The notes beneath the pieces are model-generated. The model was not told the origin of the DNA, did not search any database, and saw only the letters and a program-made list of their open reading frames with translations. Source: Platanthera guangdongensis (taxonomy: Eukaryota > Streptophyta > Magnoliopsida > Asparagales > Orchidaceae). From it: 64,000 nt of DNA. The stretch lies in contig CM077149.1 in NCBI GenBank assembly GCA_039583875.1, positions 22,085,194-22,149,193 of the forward strand, written 5' to 3'. Made by a program: the position numbers and the translations under genes. Shown here piece by piece: positions 21,137-32,856 of the stretch (its first letter is position 1; each line of letters opens with the position of its first letter).

Positions 21137-22312
21137 TAGAGCTATCACTTAAAACCGTAAACCGAACCAGAACTGAACTGGAACTGCAAAGAATCGGACT
21201 GAACCATTCGCTAATTATCCGGGTTTCGATTTCAATTTTGGAACCGTGAACAACATTGGTCCGGGTATAGTTCTTTCATTTTATTATCCAGACCGAAACC
21301 GGAACCGCAACATGCAAGTCTCATGCGGTTTCAAAAATTTTAGACCTGATTTGAAACAGAACCGAACCACGACCCGTTTATTATTATTTTTTAAAATACT
21401 TTTTAGTATTAATATTATTATAATATTGTTATTCTTTTATAATCTATATATAACATGTAAACTTACTATTAAGAGTGAAACGGGTGCGGTTTGAAATGAA
21501 ACCGCAATCGTACCAAAGAGGGCTGATTTTGGACTGAAAAAAATCACAACGCACCAAAACTGTGCGGTGTGGTTTGAATAATGCATTAACATTACACAAT
21601 CGTGATCTTTGAATTTCTGAATGGAGATTGGTGGTCCACGGTTCATTTCTTCCCTCGGAAGTCAGGAATTCAAATTCTGAATATTATTTAATACATGTCA
21701 AGGAAGAGCCGAAAATGAAGAATAATAACAAAATGGTTTCTAACATGAATTCCTGCAATCGATGTCTAATAATAATCGAAGATGAAGGAACCACTAGCCG
21801 AAGAGGAAACGACAAAACTACGGAAAAATGAAGTTAATCTATACTCATTGGCGATGATTAGAATGTCATGCCCTCTAGAAAAAGTCGGTATGAACAACGA
21901 CAACAGTGTGACGCGGTTTTCTAGATTTTGCACCGCCAAAAACCGTACCGCAAACTATGTAGATTTTCAACGAACGAAACCACTCCACAACCAAACCATT
22001 CAGTGCGGTTTAAAATCAGCGCGGTAAGGTGCGGTTTTGTGATTTTATGATTTCCTATATTACACAAAAAGTACTCATCCTTGATATAACGTAAAATTCA
22101 TGTATTCGGGTCCTAGACTTCGAATTCCTGCTTGCAAAAAATTATAACGGGTTTACTTTTTCCCTCATGTATTTTATTTTTGACCTCACTCATTCATTCT
22201 GTCAAGTTTGGTTTTGATTCTGTTTGGAACCGATTGGAACCGGACCGAACCGCATAGAACCGGAGCAAACCATTAGTGTCTGGTTTGGTTTTGGTTCTTG
22301 TTGAACCATAAC

Positions 22313-23016
22313 TGTACAACCTTGGGCTCACGAGAGGTGGCTCAATGAGCGAGAAGGGGAGGCTGGCGAGATGAACTTGACAGACGAGTAAAACCAGGAG
22401 GCTCACCTGCAGGAGGCGGGATGTGGGATTCTCTGAAGTAGGCGAGACGCCCTAGGGGGAGAGATTACTCTAGGAGGCGAGATGGCCTACAGGGCGAGAG
22501 GCCGGCGAGATGAACAGGGCGGTCGTCTCGCCCGTCAGTCTTTTTCCCACTCGCCACATGGGAGAAGAGATGTTTTTACCTTTTTACCCCCAAGGGGGAT
22601 TTTACCTTTCTGTCCCAGGTAATTTTACAGTTCTACCCCTGGAGGTCTGCGTATAGCCCTCCAGAACAGCGGAGTTTGGCTGTTGGCAGAACCAGCCCAG
22701 GGTGTTTTGGTCATTTCAGGTTAGTTCAGAAGTGATATTTGCAGATCAGATTCAGAGGCCTATAAATAGACCGATAAGGTGCCTGAGATGGTGGTTGAAC
22801 CTTTCCACTGTCTTCCTCACAGGCACGTAGCTCAGCATTGGCTAGGGAGGGGAAGATCTTCAGTTCTTCCGGGAAAGAGGTGGGACCTCCGAGCTGAGAC
22901 CCCTCGGTCTGTTTCCAGGTCTCTGACTCACGTCGGGAGGGTAGTTCAAGAAGAGTACGTGTGGGCTGCATCCTCAGTTTCGAACTTTAGGAGGGACTAG
23001 AAAGCTGGTTCCAAAA
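22313..23016 (+). repeat. Gypsy-C 5' LTR
   Basis: 704 bp, starts TGTACAACCTTGGG. It ends CCAAAA where the 3' copy has CCAACA, so the terminal CA is mutated here. TATA box CTATAAATA at 22760-22768. Confidence 0.94.
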
Positions 23017-23021
23017 TGTTT

Positions 23022-23039
23022 TGGTGTGGTGAGCATGGA
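23022..23039 (+). promoter_or_regulatory. Primer binding site of Gypsy-C, decayed tRNA-Phe type
   Basis: TGGTGTGGTGAGCATGGA, five bases after the LTR. It differs from the Gypsy-B site by C-to-T and G-to-A at two former CG dinucleotides. The second change creates an ATG at 23035. Confidence 0.78.
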
Positions 23040-23148
23040 GCGCAGCCCTCAGAGAAGAACCTTGAGCAACCACATAGCGGGAGGTCACGGAGAAGGAGAA
23101 GGAGAGGGGTCGGATAACCCGGGAGGATTTGTTGGAAGGGAAGAGTTT

Positions 23149-24450
23149 ATGGCTTCAATTAAGGGCATCATGGACTTGCTGCAGGGGATCTCGCGACAGG
23201 GAGATTGTTCAACTCCACTGCCTCAGGTGCCCGCTCTCGCACCACAAGAAGAGCTCGTCTCGGCACGAGTGGGAGGAGATGCCCCGGGAAGGAGGCCAGG
23301 GAAGGAGGTGATAGTGGAAGGGAGCGGGAGAGATATGGCGGGAAGGGAGCTGTTCCCAAGCCCGGGGAGTACCATCTCGCCAGGGGAGGTCGTCGCGCGA
23401 GTAGGGGCGGCGAGACCGGCGGCGAGAGGGTCGCCTTTTTGTGAGCTGATCCTGTCAGCTCCCGTCCCAGAAGGGTTTCGGGAACCAGAAATGAACTATT
23501 ATGTGGGGAAGGATGATCTCCTCCATCACTTGGAGTGGTTCGAGGGCGCCGTTTCGATCAGGCCCATGACGGACGCGTTCAAGTGCCGTCTCTTTGCCAT
23601 CACGCTGAAGGACAAGGCTCGGGACTGGTTTCACCAGCTTCCAACTGGCTTGATATACTGCTTCGAGGACCTGAGCAGGAGTTTCCAACTACGGTTCTCA
23701 ACTTCGAAGAAGAACCCGGAGTCAATCTTTTTGATTAAGCAGAAGGCAGATGAATCCCTAGCTCAGTACGTAGATAGATTCCAAGAGGAGATCCTGGATA
23801 TACAGAAGGTGTCTGGGTTTGCCCTCCAGATGGCCTTTACCGTGGGATTGCGGGAAGGCTTCTTCAAAATGAGCCTCACCCGAAAGGCGCCACTATCTTT
23901 TGAGGGTTTGATGGAGAAGGCGGCAAAGGAAATAGCGATGGAAGAGGCGAATCCCGCTTTTGCGAAAAAGTTGGCAAGGCTTACGGAGGTGGAGTCGAGG
24001 GAGTCGGGGAGACATCAGGAAGTGAGAAGAGAAGAACCGAGGGCGTCGGCCTATCCATAGTTGGGATGGAGGCAGCAGGGAGGCCCTGCCCCAGGACAAG
24101 GGAGAGGATTTCCCCACGGGGGGAGGAACCAACAGGGAGGACCGGGAAGGTTTCACCAGCAAAGATGGGGATACGGTCATAGACCACCCCTGCCTCCTCT
24201 GCAACAAGCTATGGCAATCGGCCGAGGGAGAGGTAGAGGCCGGGAGAGAGGAAGAGGAGCAGGGGCTGGGAGAAGGAGAAACCCTCAGGAAGGAAGGCAA
24301 GAGGGGAGGTGGCGTTGCCATATTGCGACTTCCACGAGGAGGAAGGTCACGCAACGGCTACCTGCCCAGATTTCCTGGAAATGAGGAGAGCTAGAGGAGC
24401 AGGAGAGCAACAGAGACTGGTGCGGATAGAGGAAGTGACAGGAACAGGAG
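23149..24450 (+). pseudogene. Gypsy-C gag
   Basis: The open frame is continuous from before 23035 to a TAG at 24058. The start could be the ATG at 23149 (MASIKGIMDLL), which aligns with MLEDFRNEVL of Gypsy-B, or the ATG at 23035 created by a primer-site mutation. The gag domain lies at about 23445-23940 (CRLFAITLKDKARDWFHQLP, YVDRFQEE). After the TAG the frame continues through a G/R/Q-rich stretch, then shifts near 24300 into the finger CDFHEEEGHATATC. The protein would form the particle; this copy is truncated before its finger. Confidence 0.88.
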
Positions 24451-25516
24451 AGGAGGATCGATGTGTAGATCGAACGGATGTAGGAGATCGAGGGGGAATT
24501 GGAGTAATCCATGGAGGGGTTGGGATAGAGGCAGCCCGAAAGGCGAGCCTTCACACTATGTATCGCCGAAGCGTAGCCTCGACATCGCAATCCCCTCCCC
24601 CATATGAGATAATCACCTTTTCAAGGAAGGACATGCCAGACCATGAAGACCCTTTCTGTGACGCGCTGGTGATACGAACCGCCATCGAGAACTTTACGGT
24701 GTCACGGATCCTAGTAGACAATGGGAGCTCTGTGAACGTTATATTTCAAGAAAGCATTCAATGAGATGAGGGTGGAGGCCCGGAGGGTGCTGGCGGCGGA
24801 TGGACCATTGTTTGGGTTCTCAGGAGAGAGGAAAGAAGTCGAGGGGGGAGTGGGGCTTCAGGTAACCCTGGGGGGGGGGGGGGGGGGGGGGGGGGGCTAT
24901 CCCGAAATTGCCGCTTTGTCATAGTGGATGCCCCCAGTAGTTACAACGCCATTTTCGGGCGCCCCTTGATCAGCGCTTTCATATGCGTTCCTTCATCGTT
25001 TCACCAGTGTTTGAAGTTGAACTCAGGAGGTACCCAAATCAGGGTGCGGGGGGATCCAAAGGCTGCAAGGGAATGCTACGTGACGGCAGTGAACACTGTC
25101 TCCTGGTAGGGAGATGCTGAAAAGATGGAGAAGAGGATGGAGCAATTGCAACAGGAACTGGGGGGCGAAGTAGAAGAAAGGGAGGGAGAAGTGGTAATGG
25201 TTGGAGGCATTGCGGGGGAGCCAGATATGGCGGGAGAGAAGCATGGAGAGACGGGGATAGTAGAAGAAAGGGAGGAAGAAGATGCTGGAGGAGAGGGAGA
25301 AGTGGTAATGGTTGGGGCCATTGCAGGGGAGCCAGAAATGGCGGGAGAGAAGCATGGAGAGAGGGAGGCGGAAGAGGAAGGGGAGTCAAAGGAGGATGGT
25401 AGGAGGAGGAAAGAGAAGAGGAAGATGGAGGAGCGGGAGGGTCGCCCAGTAGGGGGTCCCGGCTGGAAAAAAGAAGAGCCTCACTGCAGGAAAGAGAGGA
25501 CGCAAGCAAGTGGGAG
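24451..25516 (+). pseudogene. Gypsy-C protease and acidic linker
   Basis: The protease shows DMPDHEDPFCDALV, IENFTVSRILVDNGSSVNV (near 24685-24735), then a one-base insertion near 24748. A run of 27 G (24870-24896) replaces the 7 G at the same place in B. The frame resumes with VDAPSSYNAIFGRPL and RVRGDPKAARECYVTAVN, and a TAG near 25107 stands where B has CAG. The following E/G-rich linker (25125-25516) contains a 111-base direct duplication (GTGGTAATGG at 25191 and 25302). Confidence 0.85.
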
Positions 25517-28500
25517 ATGGAAAAGCTTGGGGAAGAAATGGTGATGGCTGTCGCGGAAGACGAAACCAGAGAACAGGACGCGCTGGAAGAGCAGGAAGGA
25601 GAGGAAGAGACATCAAGGCTGAAGGCGGTCGTGGAGGTACTCGAGGTAGAGATCCGCGCCAAGGAAGGGAGAAAGGAGAAGGTAAAGATCAGCGGCGAAC
25701 TCAGCCCGGAAGACCGAGAGAAGATCAAGGCCTGCGTGCAAAAAAATATTGACGTCTTCGCGTGGAGCGCCGCAGACATGCCCGGGGTCAATGCGGACGT
25801 CGCTTGTCACCGCCTCAACCTCGATCCCAACACTCGCCCCATACAGCAGAAGAAGAGGGTCATCGCCTCCAAGATGGTCGGGCCTATTAGAGAGGAGGTA
25901 GAGAAGTTACTCAAGGAGGGGTTTGTGTCCGCCTGTAAGTATCCGGGGTGGGTAAGTAATGTTGTAATGGTTAAAAAGGGGGATGGTAGATGGAGAATGT
26001 GTGTGGATTTCTCTTTTTTAAATAAAGCGTGTCCTAAGGATTGTTACCCGCTGCCCCGAATCGACGAGCTGGTTGACTCAGTCGTCGGTTTTTCTTTTAT
26101 GAGTTTCGAGGATGCGTTTTCCGGATATCATCAAATACGCATGCATCCTCCGGACATTAAGGACGCCACCTTCGTCATGGATGATGGGTGCTTCTGTTTT
26201 AATATGATGCCCTTCGGGTTCAAAAATGCGGGGGCGACCTACCAAAGAATGATGGATCGGATCTTCCGAAAACAGAGAGGGAGGAACCTCGAGGTGTATG
26301 TGAATGACTTGATGATCAAAAGCAAGGACCTCGAAGCTCATGTCCTGTACCTTGAGGAAACCTTTGAGACCCTGAGAAAATATAAAATGAGACTCAACCC
26401 TCAGAAATGTGTATTTGGAGTCAATAGGGGAAAGTTCCTAGGACATCTTCTCACCCCCTCTGGAGTGGAGCCCAACCCCGAGAAAGTAAAAGCAATCCTA
26501 GAGTTGGAGTCCCCTAGAAATGCCAAGGAGGTTCAACGTCTCACCGGCAAGTTGGCCGGGCTAAGCAGGTTTCTCTCTCGAGCCGGAGAGAGATGCTCAA
26601 CTTTCTTTCGGACACTGCGAGGAGGCAAGAAGTTTGAATGGACCCCAGAATGTGAGAAGGCTTTTCAGGCTCTAAAGCAACACCTCACCAGGACGCCTTT
26701 ACTCCAGGCGCCAAGGGAAGGAGAGGTCTTGTTCTTATACTTAGGGGTAGGGACTGGGGCTGTGAGCTCGGTTCTTGTGCGAGAAGAAGGGAAGAAGCAA
26801 TTTCTGATCTACTACGTGAGCAGGGTCCTAAATAAAGCGGAGCTCGAGTACCCCATTCTTGAAAAGTTAGCATTTGCCCTCATCATCTCGGCCCGAAAGC
26901 TCAGGCCGTATTTTCAGGCTCATTCTATTCAGGTGATAACGGATCACCCCCTCCATCACATCTTGGAAGGGGTAGAACACTCCGGGAGGCTGGCCAAGTG
27001 GTCAATAGAGCTCAGTGAATTCGATCTCGCTTTCATTCCTCGGCCTGCCATTAAGGCACAAGCGGTGGTTGATTTCCTGGTGGGCTACGTAGTTGAGGTC
27101 CAAGAGACTGAAGCGTCCCCTCGAGCAACCTGGAAGATGTTGGTAGATGGAGCGTCAGAAAGAAATTCCTTCGGAGGGGGAATGATCTTGGTAAGTCTGG
27201 AGGGGATCAGGATTGAACAGGCCTTGAAGATCCATTTCACGATCACCAACAACCAAGCGGAATATGAGGCGATCATCGCAGGACTCAGGTTAGCCCGGGA
27301 GTTGGGCATACGAGATATTGAGGCCTCGACGGACTCCATGGTGGTAGCAGGCCAGATCAAAGGGAGTTTGAGGCATGGGAGCCCACCCTCCAGTTGTACC
27401 TAGGGAAGGTCAAGGGCATTATCGGGCAGTTCCGAAGCTTTTCAATTCGGCACGTCCCGAGGGGGGAGAGCACTCAGGCTGACCAACTCGCCAAGAATGG
27501 CCCTCGAGCTGGAGGTACAATGACGGAGCTCTTCAGGCCGTCTATAGAAGAAGGGGAGCTCATGGAGATATGTCAGCAGGGGTCTTGGATGGACCCCTTC
27601 ATCGCCTTTTTGGCTTCAGGGCAGCTACCTGCGAAAGAACTCGACAAGAAGCATACCATATACAAATCGTCGTACTACCTGCTGAAAGATGGAGTTTTAA
27701 ACCGCAAGACGATGTCGGGTTTGCTGGCCTGATGTGTGTCAGAGTAGGAGATTCCAAAGGTTCTGTAAGAGATTCGCTCAGGAGAATGCGGGAGTCACTC
27801 GGGGAGCCGGACGTTAGAGGGGAGGGTGCTGAGACAGGGGTACTTCTGGCCTACCCTCAGGAAATATGCAGAGGAGTTCGCAAAAAGGTGTCAAAAATGT
27901 CAGGAGTTCGCCCCCCTCCAACTCCTTCCAGCCCAGAGGTTGCGGGCAATCACAGCTCCCTGGCCCTTCGCCATATGGGGGCTAGATCTGGTAGGACCTT
28001 TTCCCCAAGCAAGTGGTCAAAGGAAATTTCTGCTAGTCATGGTAGACTACTTTTCGAAATGGCTGAAGGTGAAGCCCTTGGCTAAGGTGACATCGCAGGT
28101 GGTCAAGAATTTCGTATGGGGGGAGATCATCTGCAGGTATGGGTTATCGTTGGCCATTGTGACGGACAATGGACCACAATTCACAAGTAGGGAATTCGTT
28201 GATTTTTGCATCCGTTTGGGAATAGATCTCCGTTTTGCCTCTGTTCATCATCCACGAAGTAACGGACAGGTGGAGGCAGCCAACAAGATCATTGTCAATC
28301 TTTTGAAAAAGAAAGTGGAGAATTTAAGAGGAAGCTGGGTTGAGCAACTGCCTTCAGTCCTTTGGGCCTTGAGAACCACACCAAACACCGCCACGGGAGA
28401 AACCCAGTTTAAGCTATCTCATGGCTCGGAGGTTGTCATACCCATCGAGTTTGAGGTCACATCACCAAGGGTAGCTGTTGCAAAGGAAGGAGATGAAGGA

Positions 28501-28839
28501 TGGAGAGCGGAGAACGAGGAAGAGCAGAGACTCTCTCTGGATCTCGTGGAAGAGCTCAGGGATTTGGCGATGGTCAAGCAGGAGGAGGTCAAGCGCCGGA
28601 TGGCGAGGTACTTTGACAAGCATATAACGATCGGGCAGTTCGAGAAGGGAGATTTGGTCCTCAAAAAGGTGGATGCAGCAGGTAGAGGGGCCTCCGTAGG
28701 GAAGCTCAATCCCAATTGGGAGGGTCCTTTTGTAGTAAAAGAGGTCTTGAAGTCGGGAGGGTACCACCTCCAGGATGTGGACGGGGTATCCCTCGATCGC
28801 GCCCGAAGTGGTGATGTTTTAAAGAGATTTTACCCATAA
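25517..28839 (+). pseudogene. Gypsy-C pol: RT, dual RNase H, integrase
   Basis: The RT-RNase H frame is open from 25517 to 27403. It shows MCVDFSFLNKACPKDCYPLP and EDAFSGYHQI, and YVND (near 26299) where active RTs have YVDD, so a catalytic Asp is lost. The retroviral-type RNase H follows at about 26690-26960. The archaeal-type RNase H starts LVDGASER (near 27139). A one-base loss near 27367 shifts to 27394-27732, which ends in TGA. After another shift the integrase is open from 27826 to 28839, with CQKC, D of GLDLVGPF, D of VTDNGPQF, E of NGQVEAANK, and the end DVLKRFYP. Confidence 0.92.
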
Positions 28840-28959
28840 CATCTTTTGTTCATTACATTTTTTATTGTTATACAATGCTTGCAATTTCGATGTGCTCTTC
28901 TGATATGATGAGAGTGTAGGTGTCCTTTTTCATGGCATCAAAGGGGAGGTGGAAGAGAG

Positions 28960-29880
28960 GAGACCCCGAGCAGACCCGCTGACCAGGCTCCCATCTAGCT
29001 GGCAGGGCTGTAAGCTCAATCGGTGGTTGGAGGTTTTGGAGAGGAGGTCCCGAGCAGACCCGCTGATCAGGCTCTCATCTAGCTGGCAGGGTTGTAGGCT
29101 CACTCGGTGGTTGGAGGTTTTGGAGAGGAGACCGCGAGCAGACCCGCTGACCAGTCTCTCATCTAGCTGGCAGGGCTGTAGGCTCACTCGGTGGTTGGAG
29201 GTGTTTTGGAGAGGAGACCCCGAGCAGACCCGCTGATCAGGCTCTCATCTAGCTGGCAGGGCTATAAGCTCACTCGGTGGTTAGAGGTTTTGGAGAAGAG
29301 ACCCCGAGCAGACCCGCTGACCAGGCTCGCATCTGGCTGGCAGGGTTGTAGGCTCACTCGGCGGTTGGAGGTTTTGGAGAGGAGACCCCGAGCAGACCCG
29401 CTGACCAGGCTCCCATCTAGCTGGCAGGGTTGTAGGCTCACTCGGTGGTTGGAGGTTTTGGAGAGAAGAACCCGAGCAGACCCGCTGACCAGGCTCTCAT
29501 CTAGCTGGCAGGGCTGTAGGCTCACTCGGTGGTTGGAGGTTTTGGAGAGAATACCCTGAGCAGACCCGCTGACCAGGCTCTCATCTAGCTGGCAGGGCTG
29601 TAGGCTCACTCGGTGGTTGGAGGTTTTGGAGAGGAGACCCCGAGCAGACCCGCTGACCAGGCTCTCATCTAGCTGGCAGGGCTGTAGGCTCACTCGGTGT
29701 TTGGAGGTGTTTTGGAGAGGAGACCCCGAGCAGACCCGCTGACCAGGCTCTCATCTAGCTGGCAGGGTTGTAGGCTCACTCGGTGGTTGGAGATGGTTTG
29801 GAGAGGAGACCCCGAGCAGACCCGTTGACCGGGCTACCATCTAGTTGGCAGGGTTGTGGGCTCACTCGAGGGCAAGTCAA
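28960..29880 (+). repeat. Tandem array in the 3' untranslated region of Gypsy-C, 84-bp unit
   Basis: GAGCAGACC recurs at 28968, 29052, 29136 and so on to about 29815, an 84-bp period with about 11 units. The core CCCCGAGCAGACCCGCTGAC, CAGGCTCTCATCTAGCTGGC, AGGGCTGTAGGCTCACTCGG is homologous to the arrays of A and B. Since 84 is a multiple of three, both strands show repetitive ORFs. Confidence 0.94.
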
Positions 29881-30395
29881 GTGGTAAGAGTTCACGGGGA
29901 GAAGTGTCCATGTTTATCAGGAGATTGGTATAAAATCCCTTGAAAAAGGAAGGATGGGGGATTAGGCCAGGGCGGAGGATTTCTGGCCGACATCCGGCAT
30001 GGGTGGTCTCGCCCATAGCGAGTGGGTCTTCCTTGTCCAAAGCACGGGCCTAGCGTAAAAAGGTGGGGCCTGTCATAAGGAGCGGCTGGTCTCCAAGGTC
30101 TTCAGCGCAGCTTAATCTTACGGCGAGACGAGCACTAAGGGTCAGATGATCTCGCGGGTGGTATAGGCGAAGAGAGATCCAAGATCTCGCGTTTTGGGCT
30201 AACTATTAAGCGAAACAGCCGAAGGTAAAATCAGCAATAAAGTAACGTATAAAAAGTTAATAACAAAATTTCCTTAGATCATCACAAAAAAAGAACACCT
30301 CGCTATCCCGAAGGGAATGTCTATATCATGAGTAATTACAAGTACAGGACAAGATAAAAAAGAGGGGGGGAGAAGTCCCTGGCACTGGTGTCTCC
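29881..30395. other. Gypsy-C spacer between array and aORF2
   Basis: No gene is seen. It becomes AT-rich after 30230, as expected for convergent 3' ends of the sense and aORF2 transcripts. Confidence 0.5.
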
Positions 30396-32321
30396 TTACT
30401 CCTCGCTGCCGGAAGATGAACTGTCGTCCGTCTCGCCGAATAAACGGGGGACCAGGTCGCGGACAGTAACCGTCGCGGCATCATCGCGCACCACCCCCAA
30501 CTCCATCATTTTGAGAACGAGCTCCGTCGTCTTGATATTGGAATCTCGGCAGAGGGCATCGACCTCGTCCACGGAGTAGCGAGAAGGAACTGGAAATTGA
30601 TCTGAAGGGGGTGTCGCGCTGTCCCGAAGACGGATATTTTCAGCTTTTAATCTCTTGTTCTCTCCCTCCAGTGCCTCAATGCGTGAATGCATCCGGTCGG
30701 CAGTCTCGGCATCCTGCAGGAAGATTTAATGAATAAAGGACCATAATGAGCAGCGAGTGAGGCTGGCAAAGCAGCGGTAAGAAAACTTACCACACCACCC
30801 TGACTCTGCGCAAGGAGGTTGTCGGCGACGACCAGCCGCTTCTCAAGGTCGTTGGACTTCTCACGTTCCGCTGCGAGACCGGCCTCCGCTTCCTTCCATT
30901 TCTTATTATTGAAGACCAGGCGGCGCGAGACCCGGTGCGCGAGCTCCAAGGAGCGAAATTGAGCATGGGCGCTCTTCAGAATGAGGTCTCGCGACATCTC
31001 ATTATCCGCGGGCTCAATGTCGAGGCCACCATACAGCCCGTAGCCAAGGGAGAAGGCGTGGCTGGTGGGCGGGTCTTGCTCCTTCCAGGAGGGAAGAAGG
31101 GCGGACACCGACACGTGGTTGACGTCCTTCTCCCATAAAAGTACCGGCTCGCCGGCAGCGTCATCCGTCACAGGCCCCATGTTATAATTGGGGTGCGAGG
31201 AGAGAGCCGGGCGGCTAGAGGATCCAGCCTCGCTAGAGGGGAACTCAGCGGGCTGGACAGTGGTGGTGGCGGTTGGTTCTGACAAGACCGTCTCGCGGGT
31301 AGGCGAGACGGCTAGTTGGCGAGGTGAGGGAGACCCTAAAGAAATGGGGGACAGGGATCCCGATAACTCCTTCCTTTCTTTGGGGGCGGACGTTTTCTTC
31401 TCCTTTTTAAAGGACACCGATTTCTTCACCCTCTTCTTTGGGCTATGCCGAGAAGTGCCCTCGTCCTCGGGCCTTTTCTTTGGGGTGGGGGTCAGCGTCT
31501 CCTTCGCGGCCTCCGCCGCCATACTCGTCAGGGCGAGACCCCTGTTACTTTGGTAAGGAGGTTGGACAGGGACGGTTCTCTCCCCTGATCAGGTTAATAG
31601 TCAGCATAAAACAAAAAATTTACAATGCTAAGGGGGGCAGGAGTATACCTTCGCCGGGGAAGACAGCAGGAAGCGAGTCGAGGTCTCGCCTGAGGAAATT
31701 GACCTCGAAGTTTTTCCCTGCGAAGAAGTCGTAGAGAGCCTTCTCGGCACCCCCAACCTTGGGAGTTTCGTAGTAGCACTCGGCAGGGGACACCGGGGCG
31801 AGAGGGATGCCTCCCAAGTCCCCGCGAATGAAGACGAAGCGGCTCAGCCAGTGGTGATTCTTGTTCGGCGTTTCGCACACCTTCAGGCCTTGGCCGGTGA
31901 AGTAGGAAACGCCATCGTCTTTCGCGTGATAGATGAACAGTTTGCGAAAGACGATCAAGCTGAATTCGATGCGATCTCCCCGCAAGTAGCAGGCGAAAGC
32001 GACCAGCATGGAGATAGCGTTGGGGTTGAATTGAGCGGGCACAACCCCGAAATACTTAAAGACTAATTTGACCTCTGGCCAAAGGGGAAGTCGCAGCCCC
32101 GCCTCGAAGTGCGAGACGGGGAAGGCCAGTCCGTTGGGGTAAAAAGTATTGATGCACTCGCCAACTTTGGGTGGGCGAGACAGATACCCGTCAGCAAGAA
32201 ACTCGCTGGCGAAGCGAGTATACTCTTCCTCTGATAGTCTGCCGAGAGGAAAATCATGATCCGCGAATCGCTTTCCGCAGCGGCTGCGGCCCTCACCTTC
32301 TTCCACCTTCTTCTTTCTCAT
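30396..32321 (-). CDS. Gypsy-C antisense accessory protein aORF2, three exons, intact
   Basis: Exons 32321-31649, 31584-30791 and 30713-30396 (673+794+318 nt) join to about 594 residues with no stop. Introns are 64 and 77 bp with GT-AG ends (GTATAC...GATCAG; GTAAGT...CTGCAG). Intron positions and phases equal those in Gypsy-B. The protein starts MRKKKVEEGEGRSRCGKRF. Its conserved block has EAGLRLPLWPEVKLVFKYFG, PAQFNPNAISM and VFRKLFIY. A K/S/P-rich middle follows, then LLPSWKEQD, a helical region and a terminal coiled coil (IEALEGENKRLKAENIRLRD) with an acidic Ser-rich end. The family is as for the B copy; function unknown. It is open although gag and pol of this element are dead. Confidence 0.8.
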
Positions 32322-32476
32322 AGCAGGCGAGGAGGCAGAAATAGGAGAAAAGAAAATATTAGGGAGAGCGGGACGCGAGAGGTGTTGGGAAGAAGAGGGG
32401 CAGGCGGAAGCTCCGACCGCGAAGATAGCAAAGAACAGTAATGGAAGTATGGAAATATCTGAATCTAAGAGAGCGG

Positions 32477-32484
32477 TATTTATA
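32477..32484 (-). promoter_or_regulatory. TATA box of Gypsy-C aORF2
   Basis: TATAAATA on the minus strand, about 156 bases before the ATG at 32321. A CT microsatellite lies upstream at 32560-32578. Confidence 0.58.
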
Positions 32485-32856
32485 ACGGATGGAGAAGAGA
32501 GAGGGGATTGAGCGGGAAAATCAAGAGGCGGGAAATGAAGAGGCAGCCTGGCGCTTCGTCTCTCTCTCTCTCTCTCTAGAACCCAAGGGGCGGAAGCGCC
32601 GCGGCGACTTTTTCGATGAGTCAAAACAATCAAGACAGATTAATTAATTGAAAAAGGAGCTAATCACAGTAATGATGAAAAACCCAGCACGACATGACAG
32701 GTAGACAAAATACCATAATTATAAATTATTTCATCCCGCGCGGGGGAAGCATCTCGTCCAGGGGGTTTTTTATACAACAAATTAATAATTAACATAATTA
32801 ACTTGGTAATCAAGATACAGGAGAGCCTTGAGAAGGCGAGACGGAGCCGTGACCGC

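Noticed and set aside
25039..25791. 250-residue Ser/Pro-rich ORF on the minus strand
   Set aside because: It is the reverse reading of the Glu/Gly-rich linker of Gypsy-C pol; low complexity only.
29262..29693. Repetitive 143-residue protein on the minus strand
   Set aside because: Arises because the 84-bp tandem period is a multiple of three; both strands are open and no start signal or conservation supports coding.
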